Below, piece by piece: positions 1 to 8,530 of a stretch of 54,534 nt of DNA. Below the pieces are notes generated by a model. That model searched no databases, had not been told where the DNA came from, and saw only the letters and a list, made by a program, of their open reading frames with translations. Source of the stretch: Desulfovibrio sp. (GTDB taxonomy: Bacteria; Desulfobacterota; Desulfovibrionia; Desulfovibrionales; Desulfovibrionaceae). The stretch spans positions 1 through 54,534 of the forward strand of contig NZ_JAAVBE010000038.1 in assembly GCF_014803725.1 (NCBI RefSeq), given 5' to 3'. The position numbers and the translations under genes are program-made. The stretch's first letter is position 1. Each line of letters starts with the position of its first letter.

Positions 1-346
1 ATTGCCACCCCGTGCTCCTGCAGCGTGCGGGTGAACCTTGATATGGCTTGCGTCAATCATAAGCCATTCAAAATCTGGGTCGGATACAAGAATTTCGAGT
101 AGCCTTTCCCAAACCCCACTATCTCTCCATCGGCAAAAACGGCGATGGGTATTTTTCCAGTCCTCATAGTCAGTCGGCAAATCTCGCCATGGAGCACCTG
201 TTCGCAGGATCCAAAAAAAACGCATTGAGAAAATTTCGATTATCACGGGCAGTAACGCCTCGGGTTCCTTCTCGACCTGGAAGGTGCGGTTCCAAAAGCT
301 CCCAAGCCTTGTCAGATATATCGTGGCGACGATGTGCAGCTTGCAT
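1..346 (-). pseudogene. IS5-family transposase, 5' part, frameshifted at a T8 run (partial)
   Basis: DDE transposase that would cut and paste the surrounding IS. The ATG at 346-344 opens a reading frame with the typical IS5 N-terminus (a DISDKAWELLEPHLPG-like segment, then a DNRNFLNA segment). This frame stops at 172-170 after 58 codons. Past a run of eight T (complement of 213-220) the family sequence continues in the +1 frame: WILRTGAPWRDLP, then RRFCRWRDSGVWERL, then WLMIDAS, which carries the first catalytic Asp, then HPHAAGARGG up to the window edge. One T fewer would restore a single frame. It may be a broken gene, or one expressed by slippage on the homopolymer, as in some IS427-type elements. 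The catalytic C-terminus is not in the window. Confidence 0.85.
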
Positions 347-412
347 ATCTGCCTCCTTTTGGTAAAAGGATAGCAGAAAGCTACATAAATTAAAATAGAA
401 ATGACGACACTA
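1..412 (-). mobile_element. IS5-family (IS427-like) insertion sequence, 5' part, truncated by window edge
   Basis: The stretch holds the start of a DDE transposase on the minus strand and ends in a terminal inverted repeat. Read inward from 412 the end is TAGTGTCGTCATTT, which matches the end of the element at 54329 (TAGTGCCGTCATTT) in 13 of 14 positions. The 3' half lies beyond the window. A diverged copy of the same end is at 50589-50745. The assignment to the IS427-like subgroup rests on the protein motifs and size, from memory of the family. Confidence 0.85.
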
Positions 413-506
413 TCTAGGAGGCAACAGTAAACATTTTACACGACACAAATAAATATGTGGTATCAGGCTGGATAAAATTGTGGTGAGGTATTTCTGACTC
501 CTCAAG

Positions 507-534
507 TTGACAGAAGAGCTTGCTCACAGATAAC
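507..534 (+). promoter_or_regulatory. Candidate sigma70 promoter for the DUF1848 gene
   Basis: TTGACA at 507-512 and GATAAC at 529-534 are separated by 16 bases. Transcription would begin near 541. This excludes the upstream in-frame ATG at 539 as a practical start and favours the ATG at 578. The surrounding 413-540 is AT-rich and holds no gene that I can see. Confidence 0.5.
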
Positions 535-577
535 GTGCATGCATGGGGTTACGATTCCCGGATATATTGTGTACCGG

Positions 578-1582
578 ATGAAATGGACTCAAACTGTAAT
601 CGCCACGCCGGCTGGGCCCAAGGGCGCCATCGCGCCCCTTGTCATCTCGGCGAGCCGAGCGACCGACATCCCTGCCTTCCACGCCCGATGGTTCATGGAC
701 CGGCTGCGCGCCGGCCACTGCCTGTGGCAAAACCCCTTCAATGCGCGCCAGCGGCAATATGTCTCCTTTGACCAGTGCGCGGCCATCGTTTTCTGGAGCA
801 AGGATCCCTCTCCTCTCCTGCCGTATCTTGCCGAGATTGAAGCCCGCGGCTACGCATTTTATTTTCAGTACACGTTGAATGACTATGAGCGGGAGGGGCT
901 GGAACCGCATGTGCCGTCACTCGACCGGCGCATCGCAACGTTTCAGGAACTTTCCGGGCGTTTCGGCAAGCATCGCGTCATTTGGCGTCATGACCCCATC
1001 CTCATTGGCAATCGCCTAAGTGTTGCCGTCATTCTTGAACGCCTGCACCGCGTAGCCGAACTGCTCGCGCCGCATACGGAAAAGCTCGTCTTCAGTTTTC
1101 TCGACATGTACAGGAAGATGGCGCTGCGGCTTGCAAAACAGGCCCCGGGATACCGGGCGCCTGATGCGGAGGAGATGAACGAGCTTGCAGAGGGCATCGC
1201 GCGGATGAATGTGGGCCTGCAAACGCCACTCCGCCTAGCCACATGTGCGGAAACGGTGGACCTGCTCCATCTCGGAATTGAGCATAACAGGTGTATCGAC
1301 CCCGCGCTCCTGTTGCGGCTTTGCCCCGAAAACGCTGAACTTGCGCGCATCTGCGGCGCCACGGCGCGCAAGGAGCAGGGCAGCCTTCTGCAAGAGGTGC
1401 CGGCGGGGCTTGCGCCCGTGAAGGACCGGGGCCAGAGGGCGGCCTGCGGCTGCGCGCCCAGCAAGGATATCGGCCGCTACAATACCTGTCCGCATCTCTG
1501 CGTCTATTGCTATGCCAATGGATCGCAAGCCGAGGTCGAGCGGGGGCTGCGAGCGGCGCGGGGCGAAAGTGAAAGCCGGTAG
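578..1582 (+). CDS. DUF1848 family protein (cysteine-rich, putative Fe-S protein)
   Basis: About 334 residues. The N-terminal segment (VISASRATDIPAFHARWF) and the C-terminal cysteine cluster (CGC followed by NTCPHLCVYCYAN) are the hallmarks of DUF1848. These proteins resemble the radical-SAM/TIM-barrel world and are presumed to bind an iron-sulfur cluster; no reaction has been established that I know of. I prefer the ATG at 578 to the one at 539: family members begin shortly before the ISASR motif, and the candidate promoter at 507-534 places the transcript start near 541. The gene stands alone between the IS copy and the converging glp operon, with a hairpin terminator at 1640-1681 downstream. 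Confidence 0.85.
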   Translation: MKWTQTVIATPAGPKGAIAPLVISASRATDIPAFHARWFMDRLRAGHCLWQNPFNARQRQYVSFDQCAAIVFWSKDPSPLLPYLAEIEARGYAFYFQYTLNDYEREGLEPHVPSLDRRIATFQELSGRFGKHRVIWRHDPILIGNRLSVAVILERLHRVAELLAPHTEKLVFSFLDMYRKMALRLAKQAPGYRAPDAEEMNELAEGIARMNVGLQTPLRLATCAETVDLLHLGIEHNRCIDPALLLRLCPENAELARICGATARKEQGSLLQEVPAGLAPVKDRGQRAACGCAPSKDIGRYNTCPHLCVYCYANGSQAEVERGLRAARGESESR

Positions 1583-1639
1583 GGGAGGAGCGCGCCGCAT
1601 CGGCCGAACGCCATAACTTCCTGCCCCGGCAAAAATAGC

Positions 1640-1681
1640 GGCCCGGGATTGGTGCGCCAAACTGCGCGCCAGCCCCGGGCC
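1640..1681. terminator. Hairpin terminator between converging DUF1848 gene and glpC
   Basis: GGCCCGGG (1640-1647) pairs with CCCGGGCC (1674-1681). Inside it a second stem pairs 1651-1657 with 1664-1670, with one G-T wobble. On the minus strand the stem is followed by a T5 run (complement of 1631-1635), so it fits rho-independent termination of glpABC. The plus side has only a loose T-rich tail. Confidence 0.7.
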
Positions 1682-1706
1682 GGAGTGTCTTTGTTGCTTT
1701 CCGCGA

Positions 1707-2915
1707 TTAGGCCGGGCGGCGTCCTTCGAGGCGCGCGCGCAGGATGCTCACGGGATGCAGGGCCTTCTTGCCGCTGCCATGCTGGATCTGCACGCGGCAG
1801 GTGCCGCATTCGCTGGTGGCGAAGTCCGCGCCGCTTTCACGCACCACGTGGAAGAGCTCGGAACCCACCTCCTGGGCTATGTCGTACTTTTCCTTCTTGA
1901 AGCCGTAGCTGCCGGAAATGCCGCAGCAGCCGGCGTCCGCATTGCGGGCGCTCACGCCCTTGAGCCGCTGCAGCAGCTTGAGGCCCGGGAGGCCGTTGCC
2001 CTGTGCGCGCAGGTGGCAGGGGGCGTGGTAGATAAGGGAGAGGTCGCCGGGGGCCTTGTCTTCCAGCGCGAGCTCGCCGCGGTCCACGCAATCGAGGAGG
2101 AAGTCCTGCGCGTCTTCCAGCACGCCCGGCCCGTGCTTCTCCACGAGGTCGGGGAAGAATTCCGGCAGGTCCTGGCGGAAGGTGAGGGCGCAGCTCGGGC
2201 AGCCCGTGACCACCGGGATGCCCTGATCGCGCCAGCGGGCGATCTCGGCCAGGTTGCGCTTCGCCTGCCGGCGGCTGTCCTGCCAGAAGCCGTTGGCGAT
2301 CATGGGCAGGCCGCAGCAGCCGAACTTCTCGGGCGTGATGACCTCATAGCCCGCGCGGTTGAAGGCCCAGATCATGTCAAGGCCGGTCTGCGGGTCATAC
2401 ACATCCACAAAACAGCCCGGGAAGAAGACCACCTTGCGCGGCAGCGAGGGCTGCTCCACTTTGCGCGCCATCTGGCGGAAGGTCTTGGGGGCGAAAGCGG
2501 GCAGCGGGGCGCGCTTGTCGATACCGAACATGTCGAGCACCTTGCGCGTCACCGGGTTGAGCATGCCGAAGTTCTTGAGCGCGGCCGGGATGAGCTGGAG
2601 CAGCTTGGCCTGGAGTTCGCCGTGGGCGAGCACCCAGTCGCGCATGCTGGTGCCGTGCTTCTTGCAATGCTCCGCGCGGGCAAGCATGTTGATGCTTGAA
2701 ACCTGCACCCCTTGCGGGCAGGTGATGTCGCAGTTCTTGCAGTTGGAGCAATAGGTGAGGGATTCGTCCTCCGCGAGGCCCAGCAGGCGGAAACGCTCAT
2801 AGGCCGGCCCGATCATGCGCGGCCCGAGATACTTGGGCGTCACCCGGGCCACCGGGCAATGCACAACGCAGGTGGTGCAGGCGATGCACTTGTCGGGACT
2901 GATGCGAACGCTCAT
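1707..2915 (-). CDS. glpC: Anaerobic glycerol-3-phosphate dehydrogenase subunit C
   Basis: About 402 residues. Iron-sulfur subunit that anchors GlpAB and passes electrons from glycerol-3-phosphate oxidation to the quinone pool. Two 4Fe-4S motifs lie at the N-terminus (Cys 10, 13, 16, 20 and Cys 56, 59, 62, 66). Two CCG domains follow: FFPGC with FGCCG, and YHAPCH with AGCCG, the arrangement shared with heterodisulfide reductase subunits. The start codon overlaps the glpB stop by four bases (ATGA), so the two are probably translationally coupled. It is the last gene of the operon and ends at the hairpin 1640-1681. Assignment is firm from motifs and gene order. Confidence 0.95.
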   Translation of the reverse strand: MSVRISPDKCIACTTCVVHCPVARVTPKYLGPRMIGPAYERFRLLGLAEDESLTYCSNCKNCDITCPQGVQVSSINMLARAEHCKKHGTSMRDWVLAHGELQAKLLQLIPAALKNFGMLNPVTRKVLDMFGIDKRAPLPAFAPKTFRQMARKVEQPSLPRKVVFFPGCFVDVYDPQTGLDMIWAFNRAGYEVITPEKFGCCGLPMIANGFWQDSRRQAKRNLAEIARWRDQGIPVVTGCPSCALTFRQDLPEFFPDLVEKHGPGVLEDAQDFLLDCVDRGELALEDKAPGDLSLIYHAPCHLRAQGNGLPGLKLLQRLKGVSARNADAGCCGISGSYGFKKEKYDIAQEVGSELFHVVRESGADFATSECGTCRVQIQHGSGKKALHPVSILRARLEGRRPA

Positions 2916-4228
2916 TGCTCCCCTCCAGTGGCGGCTTCCCCGGTGTGGCGGGCCGCGCCCGCAAGTTCCGCGGCGGCGAGGCCGGCCTGCCAGCCGGTGG
3001 CAACGGCCACGCCGTAGCCGCTTTTCTCCACGGCGGGGTCATGGGCGGCCAGGGTGCGGCCGGCAAAGAAGACATTTTCCAGCGCGAGCGCGCCGTTGGC
3101 ATCCAGCGGGCGCAGCTTGTCATCCACGCGCACGCCGACCTTGGAAACGGCCTGGTTGCCGAAGATCTCGGGCTCCGTCCAGTCGGCCACATCCGCGGGC
3201 AGCGCAAGGTCGAGCCCGAAAACGCGCTCGATGGCCCGCCCGGGCTCGAGCAGGACGCCGCCGCCCAGGATGCCGCCCGTGGCGAGCACATAGGCCCGCG
3301 CCTTGGTGGAATAGCTGCGGCCGGTGCTGGAAATATCGAGACTGAGGCACTTTCCCTCGGCCACACCGGCGCCGATGACATTGGCATTTTCCACCAGTTC
3401 CACGCCAAGGGCGGCGAGCTCGCGCATGAGCGCGTCGCGGATGCGCAGGCCGCCCACCCCCGGCGGGATGGAGAGCATCTCGACGACAGGGCAGCCAAGG
3501 GCCTCGCGCAGCTCGCGCGTCAGCGGGCTTCCTGCATGGCGGCCGCAAATGGGGGGCATGAGCACAAGGTCGCAGCCTTCGGCCCGCTCTTTTAGCGAGC
3601 CGATGAGCCATTCGCTGCCCCCGGGCCGCTCGGCGGCCCGGGCGAGGTCAAGGGCGTTGAGCGCCCGGTGCGCGTCGTCGAAAGGCGTGGGGATGAGGCA
3701 GGGGAAGTATTCCTTGCCGGCCCAGTCGGGATAGCGGCGCAACTGGTCGATGACGAGGGCCGGGCGGCAGTCGCGGAAGCCCATCACGCTCGCCACCAGC
3801 ACGCGTTTCGCCTTCCCAAGGTCATCCGGCTCAAAGGTATCCGGCATGAGGTAGGTGGGCTTGAGCGTGCCCATGATGGTGGGAACGCGCGTATTGCAGG
3901 GCTTGCCGTCGCGGCTGGCCGGGCGCAGGACAAGCCCGTGTTTGGCCGTCGTCTCCGTGAGCGCGTCCAGCCCTGCGCGGACTTTCTCCGCCCCGAGCAG
4001 GGAATACGGATGCGCGGGCGCAAGCTCAGTCATGGCCGCCCAGGGGTCTTCCACGCTCGCCCCGTCAGGCGCGTAACCGAGCAGGTCCACGCAGCCGGTG
4101 CCAATGGCGAGGCAGCCCGTCCCCTCGCTGATGATGCGCACTTCGCGCCCCTGGCGGGCCGCAGCGAGCGCGGCCATGAGGCCCCCGAGCCCGGAGCCCA
4201 CCACGATAACGTCAGTTGTTCTGCTCAT
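2912..4228 (-). CDS. glpB: Anaerobic glycerol-3-phosphate dehydrogenase subunit B
   Basis: About 438 residues with the start at 4228. Flavoprotein subunit of the membrane-associated GlpABC complex. The N-terminus carries a dinucleotide-binding motif (VIVVGSGLGGLMAALAAA) and, later, an ATGGILGGG glycine-rich segment typical of FAD proteins of this type. An in-frame ATG at 4261 exists, but the ATG at 4228 has GGAG nine bases upstream and places the Rossmann motif at the usual distance. The start lies inside the last codons of glpA (17-base overlap) and the stop overlaps glpC, so the three genes form one translational unit. Confidence 0.93.
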   Translation of the reverse strand: MSRTTDVIVVGSGLGGLMAALAAARQGREVRIISEGTGCLAIGTGCVDLLGYAPDGASVEDPWAAMTELAPAHPYSLLGAEKVRAGLDALTETTAKHGLVLRPASRDGKPCNTRVPTIMGTLKPTYLMPDTFEPDDLGKAKRVLVASVMGFRDCRPALVIDQLRRYPDWAGKEYFPCLIPTPFDDAHRALNALDLARAAERPGGSEWLIGSLKERAEGCDLVLMPPICGRHAGSPLTRELREALGCPVVEMLSIPPGVGGLRIRDALMRELAALGVELVENANVIGAGVAEGKCLSLDISSTGRSYSTKARAYVLATGGILGGGVLLEPGRAIERVFGLDLALPADVADWTEPEIFGNQAVSKVGVRVDDKLRPLDANGALALENVFFAGRTLAAHDPAVEKSGYGVAVATGWQAGLAAAELAGAARHTGEAATGGEQ

Positions 4229-5867
4229 GCATGGCTCCGTCAAGATTGAGGATTCCGGCATAAACGGACCGGCTGAACTCCATTTCGCGGGCCTGCTGGC
4301 CCCAGAGCACGGGCCGGAGGCCCTTCCAGCGCTCCTGGAGGAAGCGGCACATGCTGTCCGCCGGGGCGAATTCCAGCGGGATGCCGTGCTCCACGAGCGA
4401 GGCCACCGAGCGCAGGGAACAGAAGGTGCCCTGGCAGGTGCCCATGCCGAGCCGGGTGCGCAGGCGGATGTCGGTGAGCGAATGGGTGGAGGGGTCGCGG
4501 GCCACGCACTCCACTTCGGCGAGGCACACCATCTCGCACTCGCAGAGCAGCGGATTGCCGCCGCCGAAATCGGTGATATGCGTGTTCTTGGTGTTTTTTG
4601 ACGCCACGGCCGCCACTTCGGCGATCTGCAGGGTCTTGGTGAGGTCGTCGCCCAGGCGGTCGGCCATGAGGTTCAGGGCGCGCACCGGGAAGAGCTTGGC
4701 CGCCCGCGCGAGCACGGCCGGGTCGGGCGCCTCGATGAGCGGTTCTTCGGCCGTGCGGCAGGGGGTCGTCACCTTGAGGCGCCGGCAGACATCGTCCGTG
4801 ACGCGCTCGGCCATGAGGCGGTAGGTGGTGAGCTTGCCGCCGAAGATGGAGACCATGCCGTCGAGGCCGTCGGCCGCGTGGTCCACCACGTTGAAATTGC
4901 GGCTCGCCTTGCGGCCGGAGGCGCCGCCGGGCGTATAGAGGGGCCGCGTGCCCGCGAAGGCGCGCAGGATGCGGTATTCGTGTACCTGCGGGAAGAGTGG
5001 CTCGCCGATCTCGAGCAGGCGCGTCACCTCGGGATAGGTGGGGGTGGTGTCGTCGGGGCGGTCCGTGGGCATGGAGGTGGTGCCGAGGATGGTCACGGAG
5101 CCGTGCGGCACGAAGATGTCGCCGTCGGAGCTCGGGTGCAGCCGGTTGATGACGCGCGAGGTGAAGCGGTGGTTGAAGACGATGAGGGTGCCGCGATCCG
5201 GCGTGATGGCCGCTTCTAGCCCGGCCATGGCCGCCACTTCGCCTGACCACGAGCCCGCGGCGTTGACCACCACGCGGCAGGCGATCTCCATGAGCTCCCC
5301 GGTCATGAGGTCACGCGCGGTCACGCCGCAGACGGCGCCATTGCGCTGCTTGATCTCCTCGACCTTGTGATAGAGGTAGGCGCGGCCGCCGTAGCGCTCG
5401 GCCGACATGCGGTTGTGGAGCACCAGACGGAAGCCGTCCACGCAGGAGTCCGGCACGCGGAAGACCCGCTGGATGTCGGGCGCGAGGTTGGGCTCGAGCT
5501 TGAGGGCCTCGGCGGGCGTGATCTCCTTGACCTTGATGCCCGCGGCATCGCAGCCCTTGAGCCAGGGCTCCACAAAGTTGGGGTCATCCTTGGGGGTGAG
5601 GACGAAAAAGCCCTCCGTGACCTCCACGCATCCTTTGCCGATGCGGCGGAGGATCATGTTTTCCTCGATACACTCGTGGGCCGATTCAGGGTCATTGACG
5701 ACGTAGCGGCACCCGCTGTGGAGCAGGCCGTGAAAGCGGGAGCTCGTGCCGTGGGCGATGCCGCCCTGTTCCAGCAGAATGGCTGGGACGCCGCGCATGC
5801 TCAGGTCGCGCAGCGTGCCCATGCCGGTAGCGCCGCCGCCAATGACGACAACCGTGGTCTCCAGCAT
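4212..5867 (-). CDS. glpA: Anaerobic glycerol-3-phosphate dehydrogenase subunit A
   Basis: About 551 residues, close to the 542 of E. coli GlpA. Catalytic FAD subunit: oxidises sn-glycerol-3-phosphate to dihydroxyacetone phosphate. The N-terminal FAD motif is VVVIGGGATGMGTLRDLSMRG. The C-terminal part has a BFD-like [2Fe-2S] domain with CECEMVC and GTCQGTFC. AGGAGG lies just ahead of the ATG. It is the first gene of glpABC. No glpK, glpF or glpR is seen nearby, so regulation cannot be read from neighbours, but a 14-base inverted repeat sits directly over the ribosome-binding region (5877-5890). Confidence 0.95.
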   Translation of the reverse strand: MLETTVVVIGGGATGMGTLRDLSMRGVPAILLEQGGIAHGTSSRFHGLLHSGCRYVVNDPESAHECIEENMILRRIGKGCVEVTEGFFVLTPKDDPNFVEPWLKGCDAAGIKVKEITPAEALKLEPNLAPDIQRVFRVPDSCVDGFRLVLHNRMSAERYGGRAYLYHKVEEIKQRNGAVCGVTARDLMTGELMEIACRVVVNAAGSWSGEVAAMAGLEAAITPDRGTLIVFNHRFTSRVINRLHPSSDGDIFVPHGSVTILGTTSMPTDRPDDTTPTYPEVTRLLEIGEPLFPQVHEYRILRAFAGTRPLYTPGGASGRKASRNFNVVDHAADGLDGMVSIFGGKLTTYRLMAERVTDDVCRRLKVTTPCRTAEEPLIEAPDPAVLARAAKLFPVRALNLMADRLGDDLTKTLQIAEVAAVASKNTKNTHITDFGGGNPLLCECEMVCLAEVECVARDPSTHSLTDIRLRTRLGMGTCQGTFCSLRSVASLVEHGIPLEFAPADSMCRFLQERWKGLRPVLWGQQAREMEFSRSVYAGILNLDGAMHEQNN

Positions 5868-5876
5868 GGAGCCTCC

Positions 5877-5890
5877 TGTGAGGTTTCACA
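5877..5890. promoter_or_regulatory. TGTGA-N4-TCACA palindrome in the glpA leader
   Basis: On the glpA strand the leader reads TGTGAAACCTCACA immediately before the AGGAGG ribosome-binding site. The arms match the CRP/FNR half-site consensus, but the spacer is 4 rather than 6 bases. It could be an operator for a CRP/FNR-family regulator, a small RNA hairpin hiding the ribosome-binding site, or chance. Confidence 0.35.
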
Positions 5891-6094
5891 AAATGCGCCG
5901 CGCCTGCCGCACGCCCCCGCAGGCCGGCGGCAGCCGCACATGATCAGCCATTGTCTTTGAAAAAATGTTTGCGAGTTTTGCCGGCATTCGTCAAGGGGTT
6001 TTCGCGTTCGGGCGGGCGGGGCACGCGTTGCACCCGGCGGGGGCGTGCCTTGGGCGGAGCTTGCCTCGGGAATGGCTTTTTCCTAAATTTTGGC

Positions 6095-7474
6095 ATGGCA
6101 AAAATCCGAGAGATTTACCGCTGTACGGAATGCGGCGCCCAGAGCCCGCACTGGCGCGGCCAGTGCCCCGGCTGCCAGGCCTGGAACACCCTTGTGGCCG
6201 AAGCGCGGCCATCTCCCTCCAAGGGCGGAGCGGCCGCCCGCGGAAGCTCCGGCTCGTCAACGCGCCCGCGCGTCCTGCGCGACGTGGCCGACGGCGATCA
6301 CCGGCCCTTCCCGAGCGGGCTCGACGCGCTGGACAGGGTGCTCGGCCGGGGCCTCGTGCCGGGGGCTTCCATCCTCGTGGGCGGCGAGCCCGGTATCGGC
6401 AAGTCGACCCTGTTGCTTCAGGTGGCCGGGGCCGTGGCGGCGCAGGGGCGGCCGGTGCTCTATGCGAGCGGCGAGGAATCCCTCCCGCAGATCAAGGCCC
6501 GGGGCGAGCGCCTGGGCCTGCTCGGCCCGCAGCTCCTCGCCATGGCTACTTCGCGGGTGGAGGACGTGGTGGACGCCCTTGAAAGCGCCCCGGAAGCGGA
6601 GCGCCCGGCCCTTGCTGTGGTGGATTCCGTCCAGACCCTCACGAGCCTCGAGGCCGAAGGCCTGCCCGGCAACGTGGGCCAGGTGCGCGCCGTGGCGACG
6701 ACCCTGCAGGAGGCCTGCCGCCGCCTCGGCGTGGCGCTCATCCTCGTGGGGCACGTGACCAAGGACGGCGTGCTCGCCGGCCCGCGCCTGCTCGAGCATA
6801 TGGTGGATACGGTCATCTCCCTCGAGGGCGACCGGCGCCAGATGTTCCGCCTTCTGCGGGTGTTCAAGAACCGCTTTGGCCCCAACGAGGAACTTCTGGT
6901 CTTCCGCATGGGCGGCGGCGGCATGGAGCTGGTGGACGATCCTTCCACCTTTTTCCTCGGCGCGCGCGACCCGGCACTCTCCGGCACGGCCGTGGTCATG
7001 GCCGTGGACGGGCAGCGCCCGCTGGCCGTGGAGGTGCAGGCGCTCGTCGCGCGCACCTTCCTCAGCATCCCGCGGCGTGCGGCGCTCGGTTTTGACGCCA
7101 ACCGCCTTCACCTTTTGCTCGCCGTGCTGGAAAAGCGGCTCAAGCTCAATTTCGGCCAGGTGGATATTTACGCCAAGGTGGGCGGCGGCATGCGCCTGCA
7201 GGAGCCGGGGCTCGATCTCGCCCTCGTGGCGGCCGTGCTGTCCTCGTATTATGATGTGCCGCTGCCCGAGCGCAGCATCTTCTGGGGCGAGGTGGATCTG
7301 AATGGCCAGGTCCGGCCGGTGGCCGCGCAGGCCATCCGCGTGGCCCAGGCCAGGAGGCTGGGCTTTTCGCCCATCGTGCGCCCGCCTTCCGGGGACGACG
7401 ACCGGGAGGACAAGGCGCCCGGCTGCGTGCGCACCATCGCCGAGTTGCAGCGGCGGCTCTTCAACCGTTCCTGA
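6095..7474 (+). CDS. radA: DNA repair protein RadA
   Basis: 459 residues, matching the family length (about 460). RecA-like ATPase that drives branch migration of recombination intermediates. An N-terminal zinc finger uses Cys 10, 13, 24 and 27. Walker A is GGEPGIGKST at 96-105. The RadA-specific KNRFG motif lies at 258-262. The C-terminal third is the Lon-protease-like domain. The frame is open for 48 codons upstream, but the ATG at 6095 gives the conserved MAKIREIYRC beginning. It heads a plus-strand run with the CYTH gene 12 bases downstream. The 5868-6094 gap carries leaders of glpA and radA and no gene. Confidence 0.95.
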   Translation: MAKIREIYRCTECGAQSPHWRGQCPGCQAWNTLVAEARPSPSKGGAAARGSSGSSTRPRVLRDVADGDHRPFPSGLDALDRVLGRGLVPGASILVGGEPGIGKSTLLLQVAGAVAAQGRPVLYASGEESLPQIKARGERLGLLGPQLLAMATSRVEDVVDALESAPEAERPALAVVDSVQTLTSLEAEGLPGNVGQVRAVATTLQEACRRLGVALILVGHVTKDGVLAGPRLLEHMVDTVISLEGDRRQMFRLLRVFKNRFGPNEELLVFRMGGGGMELVDDPSTFFLGARDPALSGTAVVMAVDGQRPLAVEVQALVARTFLSIPRRAALGFDANRLHLLLAVLEKRLKLNFGQVDIYAKVGGGMRLQEPGLDLALVAAVLSSYYDVPLPERSIFWGEVDLNGQVRPVAAQAIRVAQARRLGFSPIVRPPSGDDDREDKAPGCVRTIAELQRRLFNRS

Positions 7475-7486
7475 AAGGCGGGCACA

Positions 7487-8128
7487 ATGGCTCTTGAGAT
7501 CGAACGCAAATATCTTGGCGTGGATTTTGACGAGCTTCGGCGCGCCCTCGCCGAAGCCGGCGCGGAAGACCTGGGCGCGCATTTCGAGGCCAACGTGGTC
7601 ATGGACACGCCGGACCTGAGCCTCTGGACCTCGCGGCGCCTTTTGCGCGTGCGCAGCCAGGAATGGCCCGGGCGGACGCGCCATGTGCTCACCCTGAAGC
7701 TCCCGGTGGCCAATTCCGCCAAAGGCTTCAAGGCCCGCGAGGAGCGCGAGCTCGAGGTGGAGAGCGCCGAGGTCATGCAGGGCGTGCTTGCGGCCCTGGG
7801 CTTCACCGAAAGCGCCCGTTATGAAAAAGTGCGCTCCGTCTGGCGGCTGGCAGCGCAAGAGGGGGGCGCCCTCCTCGTGGAGCTGGACGAACTTCCCTTT
7901 TGCCGCGTGGTGGAGGTGGAGGGTTCGCCGGAGGCGGTGGATGCCGTTGCGGGCCGCCTCGGCCTTGACAAACACGAAATCAGCACCAAAAGTTATCATG
8001 CGCTCCATCAGGAATGGCGGAGCGCGCAGGGCTTGCCGCCGGAACGCTCCTTCGTGTTCGGGCCCGAAGAACGGCGCCGTTTGCGGCGGCAACTGGGCCT
8101 CCCCGACGGGGCGGGCGCCTGTTCCTGA
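7487..8128 (+). CDS. CYTH domain protein (class IV adenylate cyclase / triphosphate tunnel enzyme family)
   Basis: 213 residues. Begins with the CYTH signature ExExK (EIERK, residues 4-8), which binds the triphosphate and metal. Further charged strands follow (RRLLRVR, LTLK, KAREERELEV, VELDEL), as expected for the eight-stranded tunnel. Family members make cAMP, hydrolyse thiamine triphosphate or tripolyphosphate, and the sequence alone does not decide which. Residues after about 170 form a short charged tail. It lies 12 bases after radA, so is likely co-transcribed, with no obvious functional link. Confidence 0.85.
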   Translation: MALEIERKYLGVDFDELRRALAEAGAEDLGAHFEANVVMDTPDLSLWTSRRLLRVRSQEWPGRTRHVLTLKLPVANSAKGFKAREERELEVESAEVMQGVLAALGFTESARYEKVRSVWRLAAQEGGALLVELDELPFCRVVEVEGSPEAVDAVAGRLGLDKHEISTKSYHALHQEWRSAQGLPPERSFVFGPEERRRLRRQLGLPDGAGACS

Positions 8129-8158
8129 AATCCTGCGGCTCTCCGGGAGAAATCGCGC

Positions 8159-8476
8159 ATGCCGTCCTACGCATCAGCAGGGGTGGATACCGAGCGCCCC
8201 ACACGGCTTGAAAAAGAAGTGCGGGAACCCGCGCGGTACCGCGTCCTCCTGCATAACGACGATTACACGAGCATGGACTTCGTGGTGGGCATCCTGCGCA
8301 GCATCTTCCGCAGGACCCTGGAGGACGCCACGGCCATCATGCTCGACGTGCATCAGCATGGCGTCGGCCAATGCGGTGTCTATACGCGCGAAGTGGCGGA
8401 AACCAAGGTGAGCCAGGTGCACAAGGCTGCGCGCCAGGCGGGCTTTCCGCTCAGGTGCAGCCTCGAAAAGTTGTGA
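8159..8476 (+). CDS. clpS: ClpS adaptor (N-degron recognition)
   Basis: 105 residues. Binds N-terminal Leu, Phe, Trp or Tyr on substrates and hands them to ClpA. The core RYRVLLHNDDYTSMDFVV is the classical ClpS signature: the Asn-Asp pair binds the substrate amino group. The tail contains the expected CGVYTREVAETK segment. The N-terminal extension (about 25 residues), which engages ClpA, is of normal length. clpA follows after 54 bases that contain two hairpins (8481-8519). Confidence 0.95.
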   Translation: MPSYASAGVDTERPTRLEKEVREPARYRVLLHNDDYTSMDFVVGILRSIFRRTLEDATAIMLDVHQHGVGQCGVYTREVAETKVSQVHKAARQAGFPLRCSLEKL

Positions 8477-8480
8477 CGGA

Positions 8481-8519
8481 CCGCCGCAGGCGCGGCGGGT
8501 AGTGGGGGCGCTTGCCCCC
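8481..8519 (+). promoter_or_regulatory. Two tandem stem-loops in the clpS-clpA gap
   Basis: CCGCC (8481-8485) pairs with GGCGG (8494-8498), and GGGGGC (8504-8509) pairs with GCCCCC (8514-8519) over a four-base loop. The second stem ends three bases before GGAG (8522-8525), the ribosome-binding site of clpA. No T run follows, so these are not ordinary terminators. They may stabilise or process the message, or tune ClpA translation. Confidence 0.55.
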
Positions 8520-8530
8520 GTGGAGTGTCT

